This document shows positions 38,174-46,622 of a DNA stretch of 64,000 nucleotides, piece by piece. Position 1 is the stretch's first letter; every line of letters starts with the position of its first letter. Source of the stretch: Biformimicrobium ophioploci (GTDB taxonomy: Bacteria > Pseudomonadota > Gammaproteobacteria > Pseudomonadales > Cellvibrionaceae); assembly GCF_030270605.1 (NCBI RefSeq), contig NZ_BSYJ01000004.1:62001-126000 (forward strand). Reading direction: 5' to 3'. The translations under genes were made by a program, and so were the position numbers. Below the pieces are notes generated by a model. That model ran no database searches, had not been told where the DNA came from, and saw only the letters and a program-made list of their open reading frames with translations.

Positions 38174-38264
38174 GGATTCTGCCTGTTTTAGTTATCGGAT
38201 TTCGGTCTTGAAAGATGCTTTCTGGAGTGGTTCTCCCACAAATTTTGGCAAACAGTTCTCAGTG

Positions 38265-38954
38265 TCACTTCGAGTAAGGAAAATCGATTGGCCTGCCGCT
38301 GTCGTATTCGGTATACGGTGGCGCTGTGTTCCAGGTCTTGCCGAAGCGCCAGGTCAGGGAAAGCTGGATGTTCTCCATCTTGTCCATGGTGTAGTCGCCG
38401 ACCCGGCCAACATTGTGGTGGTTGTATTCGATTGCGGTAATCAGGCGGTCAGTCCACTTGTATTGGAAGCCGATGCCCCAGCTGAACCAGTCATCGTTTT
38501 CACTCTCGCCGAGGAGGTCGACATATCGCTGTCCTATTTCCTCATCGGTCACCTCGAAGTCATCGGGTAATGCTGATAGCCGGACGCGATCGAGGTCAAA
38601 ATCTCCATAGTTCCAGCCCATCTTGAGGTAGAGGCACATGATGTCGCAATCGGGCGCCAGGTCGAAATTGAAGTCGACGGAGTACTGGTCCAGATCGCCA
38701 AAGTCGCCGTCAGCGGTGAGGTACTTGAACGCCACCTCGAAGCCTGACCATGCCTCCTGAACGCCGAAGCTGATAAAGGCGTCATCGAAGCTTTGTCCCC
38801 AGCCGCCATCAATCTCACCCACGCCGCCACCGACTCTGGTGGTCAGGAAGTATTCACCGCGACAGAATCCATCGAGGGGATTGTTCCAGTCGGCAAGGAC
38901 GTTGCCGGAAGCGAGTGCGGACAGCGCGGCGCAAAATGCGATGGTTCTTTTCAT
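38265..38954 (-). CDS. outer-membrane beta-barrel protein of unknown function
   Basis: The 229-aa product has a signal peptide (MKRTIAFCAALSALASGNVLA) and then amphipathic strands rich in Trp, Tyr, Gly and Asp. Examples are YSVDFNFDLAPDCDIMCLYL, WFSWGIGFQYKWTDRLITA and NIQLSLTWRFG. Two cysteines in DCDIMC may form a disulfide. The size suggests an 8-10-strand barrel. The tail after the last strand (about 20 residues) is polar and does not end in an aromatic residue, which is unusual for a barrel. The gene stands alone between galU and a HicB-like gene. No substrate can be named. Confidence 0.7.
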   Translation of the reverse strand: MKRTIAFCAALSALASGNVLADWNNPLDGFCRGEYFLTTRVGGGVGEIDGGWGQSFDDAFISFGVQEAWSGFEVAFKYLTADGDFGDLDQYSVDFNFDLAPDCDIMCLYLKMGWNYGDFDLDRVRLSALPDDFEVTDEEIGQRYVDLLGESENDDWFSWGIGFQYKWTDRLITAIEYNHHNVGRVGDYTMDKMENIQLSLTWRFGKTWNTAPPYTEYDSGRPIDFPYSK

Positions 38955-39066
38955 GGTGACTCCGGGGTGTTTTTCCTATTCGTTCCCTGGTCATTAGCCG
39001 AATGCTGCTTGGAATGGCTGTAACTGAACGGGTCTCTGCTGGTTGCTTTCAGGTTGTGTCAGGTTC

Positions 39067-39336
39067 TCAGGTTGAAGGCTGGGTGTGGACGATATCGACA
39101 ATCGCCCAGATGCCATCCTTGAAGGCCGGATTATTGCGATAGTGATCGATGGTTGCGGGGGCAGGGATGGGCTCGCCCAGTGCCTGCAGCTCGTCCAATC
39201 GATCGACGATGGTCTCTGCCATTTTCTGCAGGGTTTCGTCGAGTGTTTCGCCATGCACATGGCAGTGGGGCAGGTCCGGGGCGATTGCGCCGAAGCCGGA
39301 ATACTGAAAATTATGTACGACCACCGGGTACCGCAT
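39067..39336 (-). CDS. HicB-family protein (orphan antitoxin-like)
   Basis: The 89-aa protein has the HicB partial RNase-H-like fold pattern. RYPVVVHNFQYSGFGAIAPDLPHCHVHGETLDETLQKM is the classic strand-strand-helix, followed by IVDRLDELQALGEPIPAPATI. In complete systems HicB neutralises the HicA mRNA interferase. No HicA-like ORF (about 60 aa, dsRBD type) lies within 100 bases on either side. The protein also lacks an added DNA-binding domain. It is therefore an orphan, perhaps a remnant or a protein with another role. Assignment to the family is fairly sure; function is not. Confidence 0.72.
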   Translation of the reverse strand: MRYPVVVHNFQYSGFGAIAPDLPHCHVHGETLDETLQKMAETIVDRLDELQALGEPIPAPATIDHYRNNPAFKDGIWAIVDIVHTQPST

Positions 39337-39556
39337 AAGTTTGAGCTCTTATTGACGAAATGCACAAACGAAAGGGTAGCCAGAAAAAAAATCTAGGTAG
39401 GAAAGTTGGCGCCGCAAACTTGTGAAGTGAAGCGGGAAAACATTTTATATGACGCGGCTTTACGGAATATTTACCGGTGTGCCGGTTAGGCGGCGCCTTT
39501 TGGATTTAGAGGCTGGGCAATGGCATTGCCAGCCAGTGTCGACGCGGCACCAAAAA

Positions 39557-39760
39557 TCAGCGCCCGCGGATTTCAGTGAGCATCTGCTTGCGACTGAAAA
39601 TCATTTCCTTGTAAGTCTGCAGCAGGGCGAAGTCCAGTTTCTCTTCTGTGCCATGCAGTTCACTGACCTGGCGTTCGAGCCAGTCGATTTCATGCTCCAG
39701 TTGCCCCGCCAGTTTTCGGGAGGCCAAGTAATTGAGGTGAGCACTGCGGGGATTGGCCAT
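39557..39760 (-). CDS. small conserved-looking hypothetical protein
   Basis: The gene encodes 67 aa from the ATG giving MANPRSAHLNYLASRKLAGQ; a GGAG site lies ten bases upstream. Codons further upstream look non-coding. The product is highly charged and probably all helical: QLEHEIDWLERQVSELHGTEE and LLQTYKEMIFSRKQML read as two amphipathic helices, perhaps a coiled coil. There is no signal peptide, membrane segment or known motif. It is followed downstream by a hairpin-rich stretch (around 39511-39534) without a T-tract. I do not recognise the family. Confidence 0.55.
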   Translation of the reverse strand: MANPRSAHLNYLASRKLAGQLEHEIDWLERQVSELHGTEEKLDFALLQTYKEMIFSRKQMLTEIRGR

Positions 39761-39891
39761 GGCATTACATCTCCAGCTTTTCCTTTGAGTGCGAAAAATC
39801 GCGCCGTATTGATAAAGCTTAGGACGTATAGCGGGATTTTGCGCGCCGCGCCACGGTATCTGGCACGGCGGCAATCAGGAGGGGGCGGGGA

Positions 39892-40716
39892 TTAGCCCAG
39901 CAGCAGTGGCTTCCAGTCGTAGGAAGGATCGCCGATCACATAGAAGAACGGGTTGAGGATGTCTTCCTTGGTGTTGTAGCGCATCAGCTGGAACTTGTCG
40001 TCCACGACGATGCCTCCCGCGGCCTCCACGACCGCCTGCGCCGCAGCGGTATCCCACTCGCTGGTCAGTGCCAGGCGCGGATACAGGTCTGCGGCGCCCT
40101 CGGCGACCAGGCATAGCTTGAGCGAGCTGCCCATGTTTTTGGTGTCTACCGGCCCGAGAGCGCCCTGGATCCGGTTCATCAGGGCATCGACGGCGTCGGC
40201 GCCGTGACTGCGGCTGGCCACAACCTCGACCGGCTTGCCGCTGTCGATGTGCTGCGCCAGCTTGCGGCTGCTGATCGCTGTACGGGTGCCGTCTGCAATC
40301 TTGAAGGCGCCCAGGTCGCGACCGCCGGCGTAGGTGATATTCAGTACAGGCACGTGTACCACGCCCATGACCGGGATGCCGTCCTCAACCAGCGCGATGT
40401 TGACGGTAAATTCGCCATTGCGTTTGATGAATTCCTTGGTGCCGTCCAGTGGGTCGATAATCCAGTAGCTTTGCCATTGGCCGCGCACGTCGAAAGGCGG
40501 CAGCTTGGACTCCTCGCTGAGTACCGGCACGCCGTCCAGCAGTGCCGCGAGTGCGGGTTCCATGATTGCGTGGGCTGCCAGGTCCGCTGCGGTCACCGGC
40601 GAATCATCCTGCTTGGTCTGGATGTCCATCCCTTCGCTGCGCTGGTAAACCTCAAGAATGGCCTCACCGGCCTGTTGTGCGATTGTGATGACCTGTTCCA
40701 GAAGCGCCTTGTCCAT
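39892..40716 (-). CDS. cysQ: 3'(2'),5'-bisphosphate nucleotidase CysQ
   Basis: The 274-aa enzyme removes phosphate from 3'-phosphoadenosine 5'-phosphate, the by-product of sulfate assimilation and sulfotransfer. Metal-site motifs of the inositol-monophosphatase fold are all present: SEESKL, WIIDPLDGTKEFIKRNGEF (DPLDGT) and SEWDTAAAQAVVEAAGG. The length is standard. It diverges from the YhhN-family gene across about 120 bases. The cysQ-yrfG-hslR-hslO-pckA neighbourhood is a common gammaproteobacterial arrangement, which supports chromosomal core DNA here. Confidence 0.94.
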   Translation of the reverse strand: MDKALLEQVITIAQQAGEAILEVYQRSEGMDIQTKQDDSPVTAADLAAHAIMEPALAALLDGVPVLSEESKLPPFDVRGQWQSYWIIDPLDGTKEFIKRNGEFTVNIALVEDGIPVMGVVHVPVLNITYAGGRDLGAFKIADGTRTAISSRKLAQHIDSGKPVEVVASRSHGADAVDALMNRIQGALGPVDTKNMGSSLKLCLVAEGAADLYPRLALTSEWDTAAAQAVVEAAGGIVVDDKFQLMRYNTKEDILNPFFYVIGDPSYDWKPLLLG

Positions 40717-40836
40717 ACCCTATCCCGGTTGAGTTTTACGATAAAGGCGGGGATTATAGGCCGCCTGCGACTGCACCGATAGGGTATGCGGAAATTCCTG
40801 AAAACGCCGGTCGGTGGCAGGGCGAGACACATAACG

Positions 40837-41526
40837 ATGAATATGGGAAATACGATGACAACAGCACTGACGCGGAACCAGACTCTACTGTTCGTGGCAA
40901 TGGGCTGTGTGTTTATTGTGCTGCGTGCAATGTCAGTAGAGGGGCTCCTGCCGGTCCTGCTGAAGCCGCTGCCAATCCTGCTGCTGGCCTGGGTGGCCTG
41001 GCGCAACCTGCGCGGGCGCTTGCGCGCGGGTATTACAGCGGCGTTATTGTTTTCGGCCCTGGGCGATGTGCTGCTTGCACTGCAATTCCCGGGGCAGTTT
41101 GTCTCCGGCCTCGGCGCTTTCCTGATCGCACAGCTGATTTATACCTACAATTTCCTGCGCGAGGCCGAGTGGCGCGCGGGCATCTTCAGTCGCCGTATTG
41201 CCCCGCTAATTGCAGCCGCAGTGGCGTTGGCTGTCATCATCCTGCCGCTGGCGGCCGGCATGCAGGCGCCGGTTGCGGTGTACCTGTGCGCCATCACCGC
41301 CATGGCGGTCTGCGCTGCCGCGGTAAGCCCGCCCTCCGGGGTACTGTTCGCCGGCGCGCTGGCGTTTATGTTGTCGGACAGTCTGATCGCCATCAATAAA
41401 TTCGTGCAGCCGTTCGTTGGGTCTGATGTTGCCATCATGGTCACTTATTATCTGGCCCAGCTGTTGATTGTCAGCGGCCTGCTCCGGCGTCAGGCTGCGC
41501 AGCAGGCGGGGAGTACACAGGAGTGA
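40837..41526 (+). CDS. YhhN-family membrane protein (lysoplasmalogenase-like)
   Basis: The gene encodes about 229 aa from the ATG at 40837; an upstream start (40786) and a downstream one (40855) are possible, and the ribosome sites do not decide. Seven or eight helices run through the protein, including LLPVLLKPLPILLLAWVAW, LLFSALGDVLLAL and GVLFAGALAFMLSDSLIAINKF. The paired KP, GD and SD residues in these helices match the YhhN/TMEM86 family, whose studied animal members hydrolyse the vinyl-ether bond of lysoplasmalogens. The bacterial substrate is unsettled. It overlaps yrfG by four bases and is probably co-transcribed with it. Confidence 0.82.
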   Translation: MNMGNTMTTALTRNQTLLFVAMGCVFIVLRAMSVEGLLPVLLKPLPILLLAWVAWRNLRGRLRAGITAALLFSALGDVLLALQFPGQFVSGLGAFLIAQLIYTYNFLREAEWRAGIFSRRIAPLIAAAVALAVIILPLAAGMQAPVAVYLCAITAMAVCAAAVSPPSGVLFAGALAFMLSDSLIAINKFVQPFVGSDVAIMVTYYLAQLLIVSGLLRRQAAQQAGSTQE

Positions 41527-42206
41527 ACCCGGTGGACTGGAAGAATGTTGATACGGTGCTGCTGGACATGGACGGCACCCTGCTGGATCTGCACTTCGAT
41601 AATTATTTCTGGCTGGAGCACCTGCCGAATCGCTACGCAGAGCAACGCGGTGTGGGGCCGGATGAGGTACGTGAACAGCTACTGGCAGACATGGATGCGA
41701 TCCGCGGCCAACTGGACTGGTACTGCCTGGCCTACTGGTCGGAACGGCTGGATATGGACATGCTGACGCTCAAGGAGGAGATTCGCCACAAGATTGCGAT
41801 TCGTCCCCATACCGAGGCGTTTCTGGAGGGGCTGCTCGGTGCCGGCAAGCGCGTGATCCTCGCCACCAATGCGCACCGGGATGCGCTGGGGCTAAAGCTG
41901 CGTGAGACTGCCATCGACCAGTGGCTGCATAGCGTGGTCTCCTCGCATGATTTCCGCCATCCGAAAGAGGCGCAGGATTTCTGGGTGGCGTTGCAGGAGA
42001 GTGAGCCCTTTGACCCGGCGCGCACCCTGTTCGTGGACGACAGCCTGCCGGTGCTGCGCTCCGCGCACAAATACGGCATCCGCCACCTGCTCTGCGTGCG
42101 CCAGCCGGACAGCCGCGGACCGGTGCGGGAGATCGATGAATTCCCGGCCATTACCCACTTCGATGAAGTGATGCCAATCGAAAGCGCGCAAGATGTCAAT
42201 GGATAA
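41523..42206 (+). CDS. yrfG: HAD-family GMP/IMP nucleotidase YrfG
   Basis: The 227-aa protein starts at a GTG that overlaps the previous stop (GTGA). HAD motifs are VLLDMDGTLLDLHFDN (nucleophile and acid Asp), VILATNAHRDALGLKL, SHDFRHPKEAQDFW (motif III Lys) and LFVDDSLPVL (motif IV). The LDLHFDN extension after the nucleophile is characteristic of YrfG, which dephosphorylates purine monophosphates. The length equals the E. coli protein. It overlaps hslR by 14 bases, as expected for this conserved pair. Confidence 0.92.
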   Translation: MNPVDWKNVDTVLLDMDGTLLDLHFDNYFWLEHLPNRYAEQRGVGPDEVREQLLADMDAIRGQLDWYCLAYWSERLDMDMLTLKEEIRHKIAIRPHTEAFLEGLLGAGKRVILATNAHRDALGLKLRETAIDQWLHSVVSSHDFRHPKEAQDFWVALQESEPFDPARTLFVDDSLPVLRSAHKYGIRHLLCVRQPDSRGPVREIDEFPAITHFDEVMPIESAQDVNG

Positions 42207-42582
42207 AGTCCGTATCGACAAGTGGCTCTGGGCCGCACGTTTTTTCAAGACCCGCAGCATCGCCAAGCAGGCGATCGAGGGCGGCAAGGTGCACTGCGAT
42301 GGCCAGCGCGTGAAAGCGAGCAAGGAAATTGTGGTGGGCACCCTGCTGGTGGTGCGCCAGGGTTGGGATGAGAAAACCGTCGAGGTGCTGGCGTTGTCAG
42401 ACCAGCGTCGCGGTGCGCCCGAGGCGCAGAAACTCTATCGAGAGACCGAGGACAGCGCGCAGAAACGCGCCGAACAGGAAGCCGCGCGCAAGGCCGGTGC
42501 GGTGCCGCGTGCGGGCGAGGGCCGCCCCACCAAGAAGCAGCGGCGCCAGATCCATCGCTTCCGTGAGGATATGGACAAGTAG
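42193..42582 (+). CDS. hslR: heat-shock protein 15 (ribosome-associated S4-domain protein)
   Basis: The 129-aa protein opens with an S4 RNA-binding domain (RIDKWLWAARFFKTRSIAKQ, GGKVHCDGQRVKASKEI). It continues with a basic, Glu/Arg/Lys-rich tail ending in TKKQRRQIHRF. Hsp15 binds stalled 50S subunits carrying nascent chain tRNA and allows recycling. Length and both regions match E. coli HslR. It lies between yrfG and hslO as in other gammaproteobacteria, although here two extra genes separate it from hslO. Confidence 0.93.
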   Translation: MSMDKVRIDKWLWAARFFKTRSIAKQAIEGGKVHCDGQRVKASKEIVVGTLLVVRQGWDEKTVEVLALSDQRRGAPEAQKLYRETEDSAQKRAEQEAARKAGAVPRAGEGRPTKKQRRQIHRFREDMDK

Positions 42583-42707
42583 CCTGAAAAAGTAAACAGG
42601 AAGCAATTTCGGTCATCTTCACAGGGAACTGCTAAATTGACGAAACCGACGGCGTGTTTGCCGGTCCAAATATCGTCAATAAAAATTTTAAGGAAGAAGA
42701 GTACGAA

Positions 42708-44234
42708 ATGGCGCGTAAAATTCTCGCGGTCCTGGCCCTGGGGCTGTTCCTCGTCCCCCTTGCCCACGCCGACACGGCAGAGATCGAGCGCATCAAGCGT
42801 TCGATCATCAAGATATATACCACTGCGGCAGCGCCGGATTACTTCAACCCGTGGGCGCTTCTGAATGCCAAGCAGCTCAACGGCTCCGGTGCCGTCATTG
42901 CCGATAACCGCATCCTCACCAACGCCCATGTCGTTGCCAATGGCAGCTATATACAGGTACAGCGCCACGGCGACGCCAAGAAATACCGTGCGCGCGTGGA
43001 CGTGATTTCACACGAGGCGGACCTCGCTGTGCTTTCCGTCGACGACGAGAGCTTTTTCGAGGGCACGCGTGCCCTGCGCATCGGCGACCTGCCGGAGCTG
43101 CAACAGGAAGTTACGGTGTACGGCTACCCCATTGGCGGCAAGTCGCTGTCCATTACCCGCGGCGTGCTGTCGCGGGTCGAGCACCAGTACTACGCCCACG
43201 CTGACAGTTACCTGATGGCCGGCCAGATCGATGCCGCCATCAACCCGGGCAACAGCGGTGGCCCGGTAATTTCCGGTGGGCGTATTGTCGGTGTGGTGAT
43301 GCAGGCCAATACCAGCCAGCGCGCAGAAAACCTTGGTTACTTCGTGCCGCCCATCGTGATTCGGCATGTACTGGAAGACGCCGGTGACGGCAGCCACGAT
43401 GGTTTCCCGGAACTCGGCGCGGTAACCCAGAACATGGAGAGCCCCTCGATGCGCGCCATTGCAGGGTTGGAGGACGACCAGGAAGGTGCGCTGGTGGTCA
43501 GGGTATTCGAGGACTCCAAGGCTGCCGGGGTACTCAAGCTCGGCGATGTGATTCTCGAGGTCGATGGTATGGAGGTTGCCGAGGACCGGACCGTGGAATG
43601 GCGCCCGAATCAGCGCACCAACTACCATTTCGCCATCGACCGACACCATGTCGGTGACAAGATCAAGGTGAAGGTTGCGCGCGATGGCGAGGAGCAGACA
43701 CTGGAGGTAGAGCTGGGCAAACCGCCGCTGTCTCGCACCCTGGTACTCGCCGAACAGTACGACGAGCTGCCGCAATACTACATCTATGGGGGTGTGGTGT
43801 TTGTGCCGCTCAATATGAACCTGATCAAGCGCTGGGGCAGCAGCTGGCACTCCAAGGCGCCGGTGGATTTCCTGCACGCGCGCAGCCAGTGGGCCGACGC
43901 CGATCGCAAGGAGCTGGTGGTCGCACTCAAGGTCCTGCCCGCGGCGATCAACCTGGGTTATCACGACTGGAAGAACTGGATCGTGGAACAGGTGAACGGC
44001 AAGCCCGTACGGGATTTCCTGTCGTTTGCGCGGATGCTGGAAGACAACAGCGAGGCATTCGTTCGAATGGAGGATGATGCGGGATACATGATGGTGCTGG
44101 AACACGAGGAGGCCAGCAGGCAACAGCCGCTGATCCTGGAAACCTACCATATCCCCGCACGCCATTCGCCGGGGCTGTTCGATTCCAGCGCAGCGGCGGG
44201 CAAGGGGCGCACACCGCATACTTCCGCGCTGTGA
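42708..44234 (+). CDS. exported Deg-like trypsin-fold serine protease with PDZ region
   Basis: The gene encodes 508 aa from the ATG giving MARKILAVLALGLFLVPLAHA, a signal peptide, with AAGGAAG upstream. The trypsin-type catalytic triad is visible: His74 in ILTNAHVV, the Asp in EADLAVLSV and the Ser in INPGNSGGPV. A PDZ-like region follows (about 250-345, VRVFEDSKAAGVLKLGDVIL). The C-terminal 160 residues resemble a second degenerate PDZ/plant-Deg-type region (VEQVNGKPVRDFLSFARML). The single PDZ followed by a long tail is closer to the plant/bacterial Deg7/DegP9-like group than to DegP. A periplasmic quality-control role is likely. It lies inside the normally adjacent hslR-hslO pair. Confidence 0.86.
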   Translation: MARKILAVLALGLFLVPLAHADTAEIERIKRSIIKIYTTAAAPDYFNPWALLNAKQLNGSGAVIADNRILTNAHVVANGSYIQVQRHGDAKKYRARVDVISHEADLAVLSVDDESFFEGTRALRIGDLPELQQEVTVYGYPIGGKSLSITRGVLSRVEHQYYAHADSYLMAGQIDAAINPGNSGGPVISGGRIVGVVMQANTSQRAENLGYFVPPIVIRHVLEDAGDGSHDGFPELGAVTQNMESPSMRAIAGLEDDQEGALVVRVFEDSKAAGVLKLGDVILEVDGMEVAEDRTVEWRPNQRTNYHFAIDRHHVGDKIKVKVARDGEEQTLEVELGKPPLSRTLVLAEQYDELPQYYIYGGVVFVPLNMNLIKRWGSSWHSKAPVDFLHARSQWADADRKELVVALKVLPAAINLGYHDWKNWIVEQVNGKPVRDFLSFARMLEDNSEAFVRMEDDAGYMMVLEHEEASRQQPLILETYHIPARHSPGLFDSSAAAGKGRTPHTSAL

Positions 44235-44241
44235 CCTGATA

Positions 44242-44391
44242 TCAGTCACCCTTCACCAGTTGCAGAACACCAGGGCCGCCAGTGAGTCGCTGGCGCGACC
44301 CGCCTTCGGCGTACTCCGCCAGCGACTCGATGGATTGCGCTGCACGGTCGTCGAGGCGAAGTACCACACGTTGCGTTACAGTGGCGGCCAC
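44242..44391 (-). CDS. possible 49-aa protein
   Basis: My translation from a GTG at 44389-44391 gives 49 residues, including QRVVLRLDDRAAQSIESLAE and GGPGVLQLVKGD, then TGA. The composition is protein-like and the frame is stopped upstream by TAG at about 44461. There is no obvious ribosome site and I do not know the family. It could equally be a remnant. It converges with the protease gene, eight bases from its stop. Confidence 0.25.
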   Translation of the reverse strand: MAATVTQRVVLRLDDRAAQSIESLAEYAEGGSRQRLTGGPGVLQLVKGD

Positions 44392-44460
44392 GCTGATACC
44401 TAGCCGCTGGGCAGGACATCGGCTCTGCGGCCTGGCGCGAAGTGGCTGATGCCGTTCCCG

Positions 44461-45021
44461 CTACCAAATAAATTGCAAGCCGATGCTGGAGAAATACAGC
44501 AGATCCGTTTCTGCCGCACCCGGGTAAGCATCCAGATTCAGGCCAAACCTCAAAGGACCCTTGCCAAGTTCAGCCCCGAAGCCTAGCAGTGGTACCACCC
44601 CGCTGGAGCTGTCTCCCCCACCGAGAAAAGCACCGCCGGACCGGGATTCCTCCCAGTACCCCAGGCCACCTTTCGCATGCCATTGCACCCAGTCATTGAT
44701 GGGGCTTCGCCATAACAGTGCGGCATCAGTAATACTCGAGCTTACACTGGGGGCGTTAAAAATCGGGTCGACATCATCCGTCAAGCGAACATCGAAAAAA
44801 GTGCTGCCCAGCCGGAGTTCAAACTGTTCCGAGACCCTTAGACCGTAAAAAAGACGGAAGGCCTGATCGCTATCATCACAATCATAGTTCGTGGAAAAGT
44901 TGGCACATGGGCTGCCGGAGGTGCCTGCGGGGCCGATCTCAATTCCAAGGGCATGATCGACCGCATGGGCAGATGCCGGAAGCGTTAAAACGAAGCCGAA
45001 TACCAGAACCCCAAATCGCAT
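44461..45021 (-). CDS. small outer-membrane beta-barrel protein
   Basis: The 186-aa product starts with a signal peptide (MRFGVLVFGFVLTLPASAHA). It continues with about eight amphipathic strands (FRLFYGLRVSEQFELRLGST, WVQWHAKGGLGYWEESRSGG, FGLNLDAYPG) and ends in SIGLQFIW, an aromatic-ended last strand recognised by the barrel assembly machinery. Size and layout fit OmpA-like eight-stranded barrels. No PagL-type His-Ser pair was recognised, so an enzyme function is not claimed. A possible disulfide links the two Cys in PCANFSTNYDC. It is a single gene on the minus strand. Confidence 0.72.
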   Translation of the reverse strand: MRFGVLVFGFVLTLPASAHAVDHALGIEIGPAGTSGSPCANFSTNYDCDDSDQAFRLFYGLRVSEQFELRLGSTFFDVRLTDDVDPIFNAPSVSSSITDAALLWRSPINDWVQWHAKGGLGYWEESRSGGAFLGGGDSSSGVVPLLGFGAELGKGPLRFGLNLDAYPGAAETDLLYFSSIGLQFIW

Positions 45022-45220
45022 GATAAATCTCCTTGATCGAGAATCGAATCAGACGCTGGAGCGATAGTGTCAAGCGGATGGCCCCAGGTTTTGCGGGCTG
45101 CTAAAAAAGAATCACAAAATCTGACAGGAGCTACAAGCCAACCCTGCCCGTACCCTCTCACAAATGCCGCGGCCAGTACAGTCGCCCGCCGGGTATATTT
45201 TCTGACTACGGGAAGGCGAG

Positions 45221-45478
45221 TCACATGCTCATCGTCGGGATCAGGTACTCTGGTTTAAACATGCCCCATACGACCTCCTCGGACAATTGGCGCCATATCC
45301 GCAATGGGCCTCCCGCAACTTGGGCGCTGGCGGCACCGAAGCGTACGCCGCGGAAGATGCCGGCGAGGAGGGTCACATAGTTGTCCATCAACTCGCCTTC
45401 GGCGATCTCACCCTTATCGTGCAGGCGGGTCACCTTTTGCCGCTGCACGCTATGCTCTAGAATGCGCGCATTTTTCAA
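45221..45478 (-). pseudogene. possible remnant of an M49 (dipeptidyl-peptidase III-like) peptidase
   Basis: An 85-codon minus-strand frame contains ELMDNYVTLLAGIFRGVRFG followed by AASAQ. This resembles a C-terminal block of M49 peptidases, where the sequence runs on into an AHGKAN-like segment that is lost here. Nothing upstream encodes the catalytic HELLGH-type domain. The frame begins only 12 bases from the divergent hslO start. I read it as a decayed fragment; an unrelated small protein is the alternative. The 199 bases between it and the barrel gene show nothing else. Confidence 0.35.
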
Positions 45479-45490
45479 CCGGCGATCGAC

Positions 45491-46369
45491 ATGTCAGACC
45501 AGCTTCAACGCTTTATATTCTCCGGTCACGATATTCGTGGCCAGGTAGTCACCCTGGGTGACGCCTATCGCGACATCCTCTCCAACAACAGCCTGCCGGC
45601 GCCCGCGGCACACCTGCTGGGCGAGTTTCTGGCGGCGGCCTGCCTGCTGTCCACCACCCTCAAGTTTGAGGGCATCCTGACGCTGCAGGCGCGCGGCGAT
45701 GGCAACATGCCACTGATCATGGCGGAGTGTACCCACCACAGTGACCTGCGCGGTATTGCGCGGCTGGAGGCGGATGCGGTCATTCCGGAGGGCGCCGGCC
45801 TGCGCGAGCTGCTGGGGGAAAATGCGGTGCTCAGCATCACCATCGACCCGGCCAAAGGGTCGCGTTACCAGGGCATGGTGCCGATGGAAGCCGATACCCT
45901 GGCGGGCTGCCTGGAGCACTACTTCGAGCGCTCCGAACAGCTAGCCACCCGCTTCTGGCTGGAGGCGGCGGCAGATACCGTCGGTGGCATCATGTTGCAG
46001 ATCATGCCCGGTAATAACGCCGCCACCGCCGAGGAAAATGCCCAGGCCTGGGATGATGCCGTTGCCATGGCGGCAACCGTCACCGCAGAGGAACTGCACA
46101 ACCTGCCGCATGACCAGCTGGTGTACCGGCTGTTCCACGAGCTGGCACCGGCCGATATGGGCATGTCGGATATCCGTTTCCGCTGCAGCTGCTCGCGCGA
46201 GCGCAGTGAGCAGGCGCTGGTGGCGATGGGTGAGGAAGAGGTGCGCGAATTGTTGCAGGAATCCGCAGGCGAAATCGCGGCCGACTGCCAGTTTTGCAAC
46301 CAGCAATATCGTTTCGACAGTAACGATATTGACGCCCTGTTTGGTTCGCCGACGCAGACCCTGCACTGA
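45491..46369 (+). CDS. hslO: redox-regulated chaperone Hsp33
   Basis: The 292-aa cytoplasmic chaperone is activated by oxidative unfolding. The N-terminal domain includes RFIFSGHDIRGQVVTLGDAY and the conserved AECTHHSDLRGIAR. The C-terminal zinc centre has both cysteine pairs, RCSCSRERS (CxC) and DCQFCNQQ (CxxC), so the redox switch is intact. Length and motif spacing match E. coli HslO. It is followed by pckA, as in enterobacteria. Confidence 0.95.
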   Translation: MSDQLQRFIFSGHDIRGQVVTLGDAYRDILSNNSLPAPAAHLLGEFLAAACLLSTTLKFEGILTLQARGDGNMPLIMAECTHHSDLRGIARLEADAVIPEGAGLRELLGENAVLSITIDPAKGSRYQGMVPMEADTLAGCLEHYFERSEQLATRFWLEAAADTVGGIMLQIMPGNNAATAEENAQAWDDAVAMAATVTAEELHNLPHDQLVYRLFHELAPADMGMSDIRFRCSCSRERSEQALVAMGEEEVRELLQESAGEIAADCQFCNQQYRFDSNDIDALFGSPTQTLH

Positions 46370-46400
46370 CCAAAAGTTAGTAAAAAACGGGCGATATTTT

Positions 46401-46417
46401 TTGTAGGAAAACTACAG
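46401..46417. promoter_or_regulatory. HexR-like operator upstream of pckA
   Basis: TTGTAGGAAAACTACAG is a near-perfect palindrome with the TTGT-N9-ACAA spacing known for HexR, the regulator of central carbon metabolism that controls pckA in several gammaproteobacteria. It lies about 200 bases before the pckA start. A weaker half-site-like copy (TTGTAGTATTTGTCGTA) begins at 46431. The assignment is by pattern only; no hexR gene is in the window. Confidence 0.5.
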
Positions 46418-46622
46418 AAAAACCCTTTTTTTGTAGTATTTGTCGTATTTGCAATCTCTATCCTGAATATTCAGGAGAATTGGGCTTTCATTGCGCAAAA
46501 ATCGCCGGACTTCGGTATTAACCCGCATTGAACTTTGCCATAATGGCGCCCCCAAAAATCCGGGTGGCGCCTGCTGCGCTGCACGGATGCAGATGCAGGA
46601 TCAGATTAAAGGTATTCGACGA

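Noticed and set aside
39511-39534. Hairpin GGCTGG...CCAGCC as an intrinsic terminator
   Set aside because: One bulge and no T-run on the minus strand downstream of the 39557-39760 gene.
39337-39556. A hicA toxin gene next to the HicB-like protein
   Set aside because: No frame of suitable size or pattern on either side; the HicB-like gene is left as an orphan.
43008-44249. 413-codon antisense frame opposite the Deg-like protease
   Set aside because: Rich in His and Arg with no domain pattern; a GC-rich shadow of the protease.
44461-45021. PagL-type lipid A deacylase
   Set aside because: Size and barrel pattern fit, but the required His-Ser pair was not found in the last strands.
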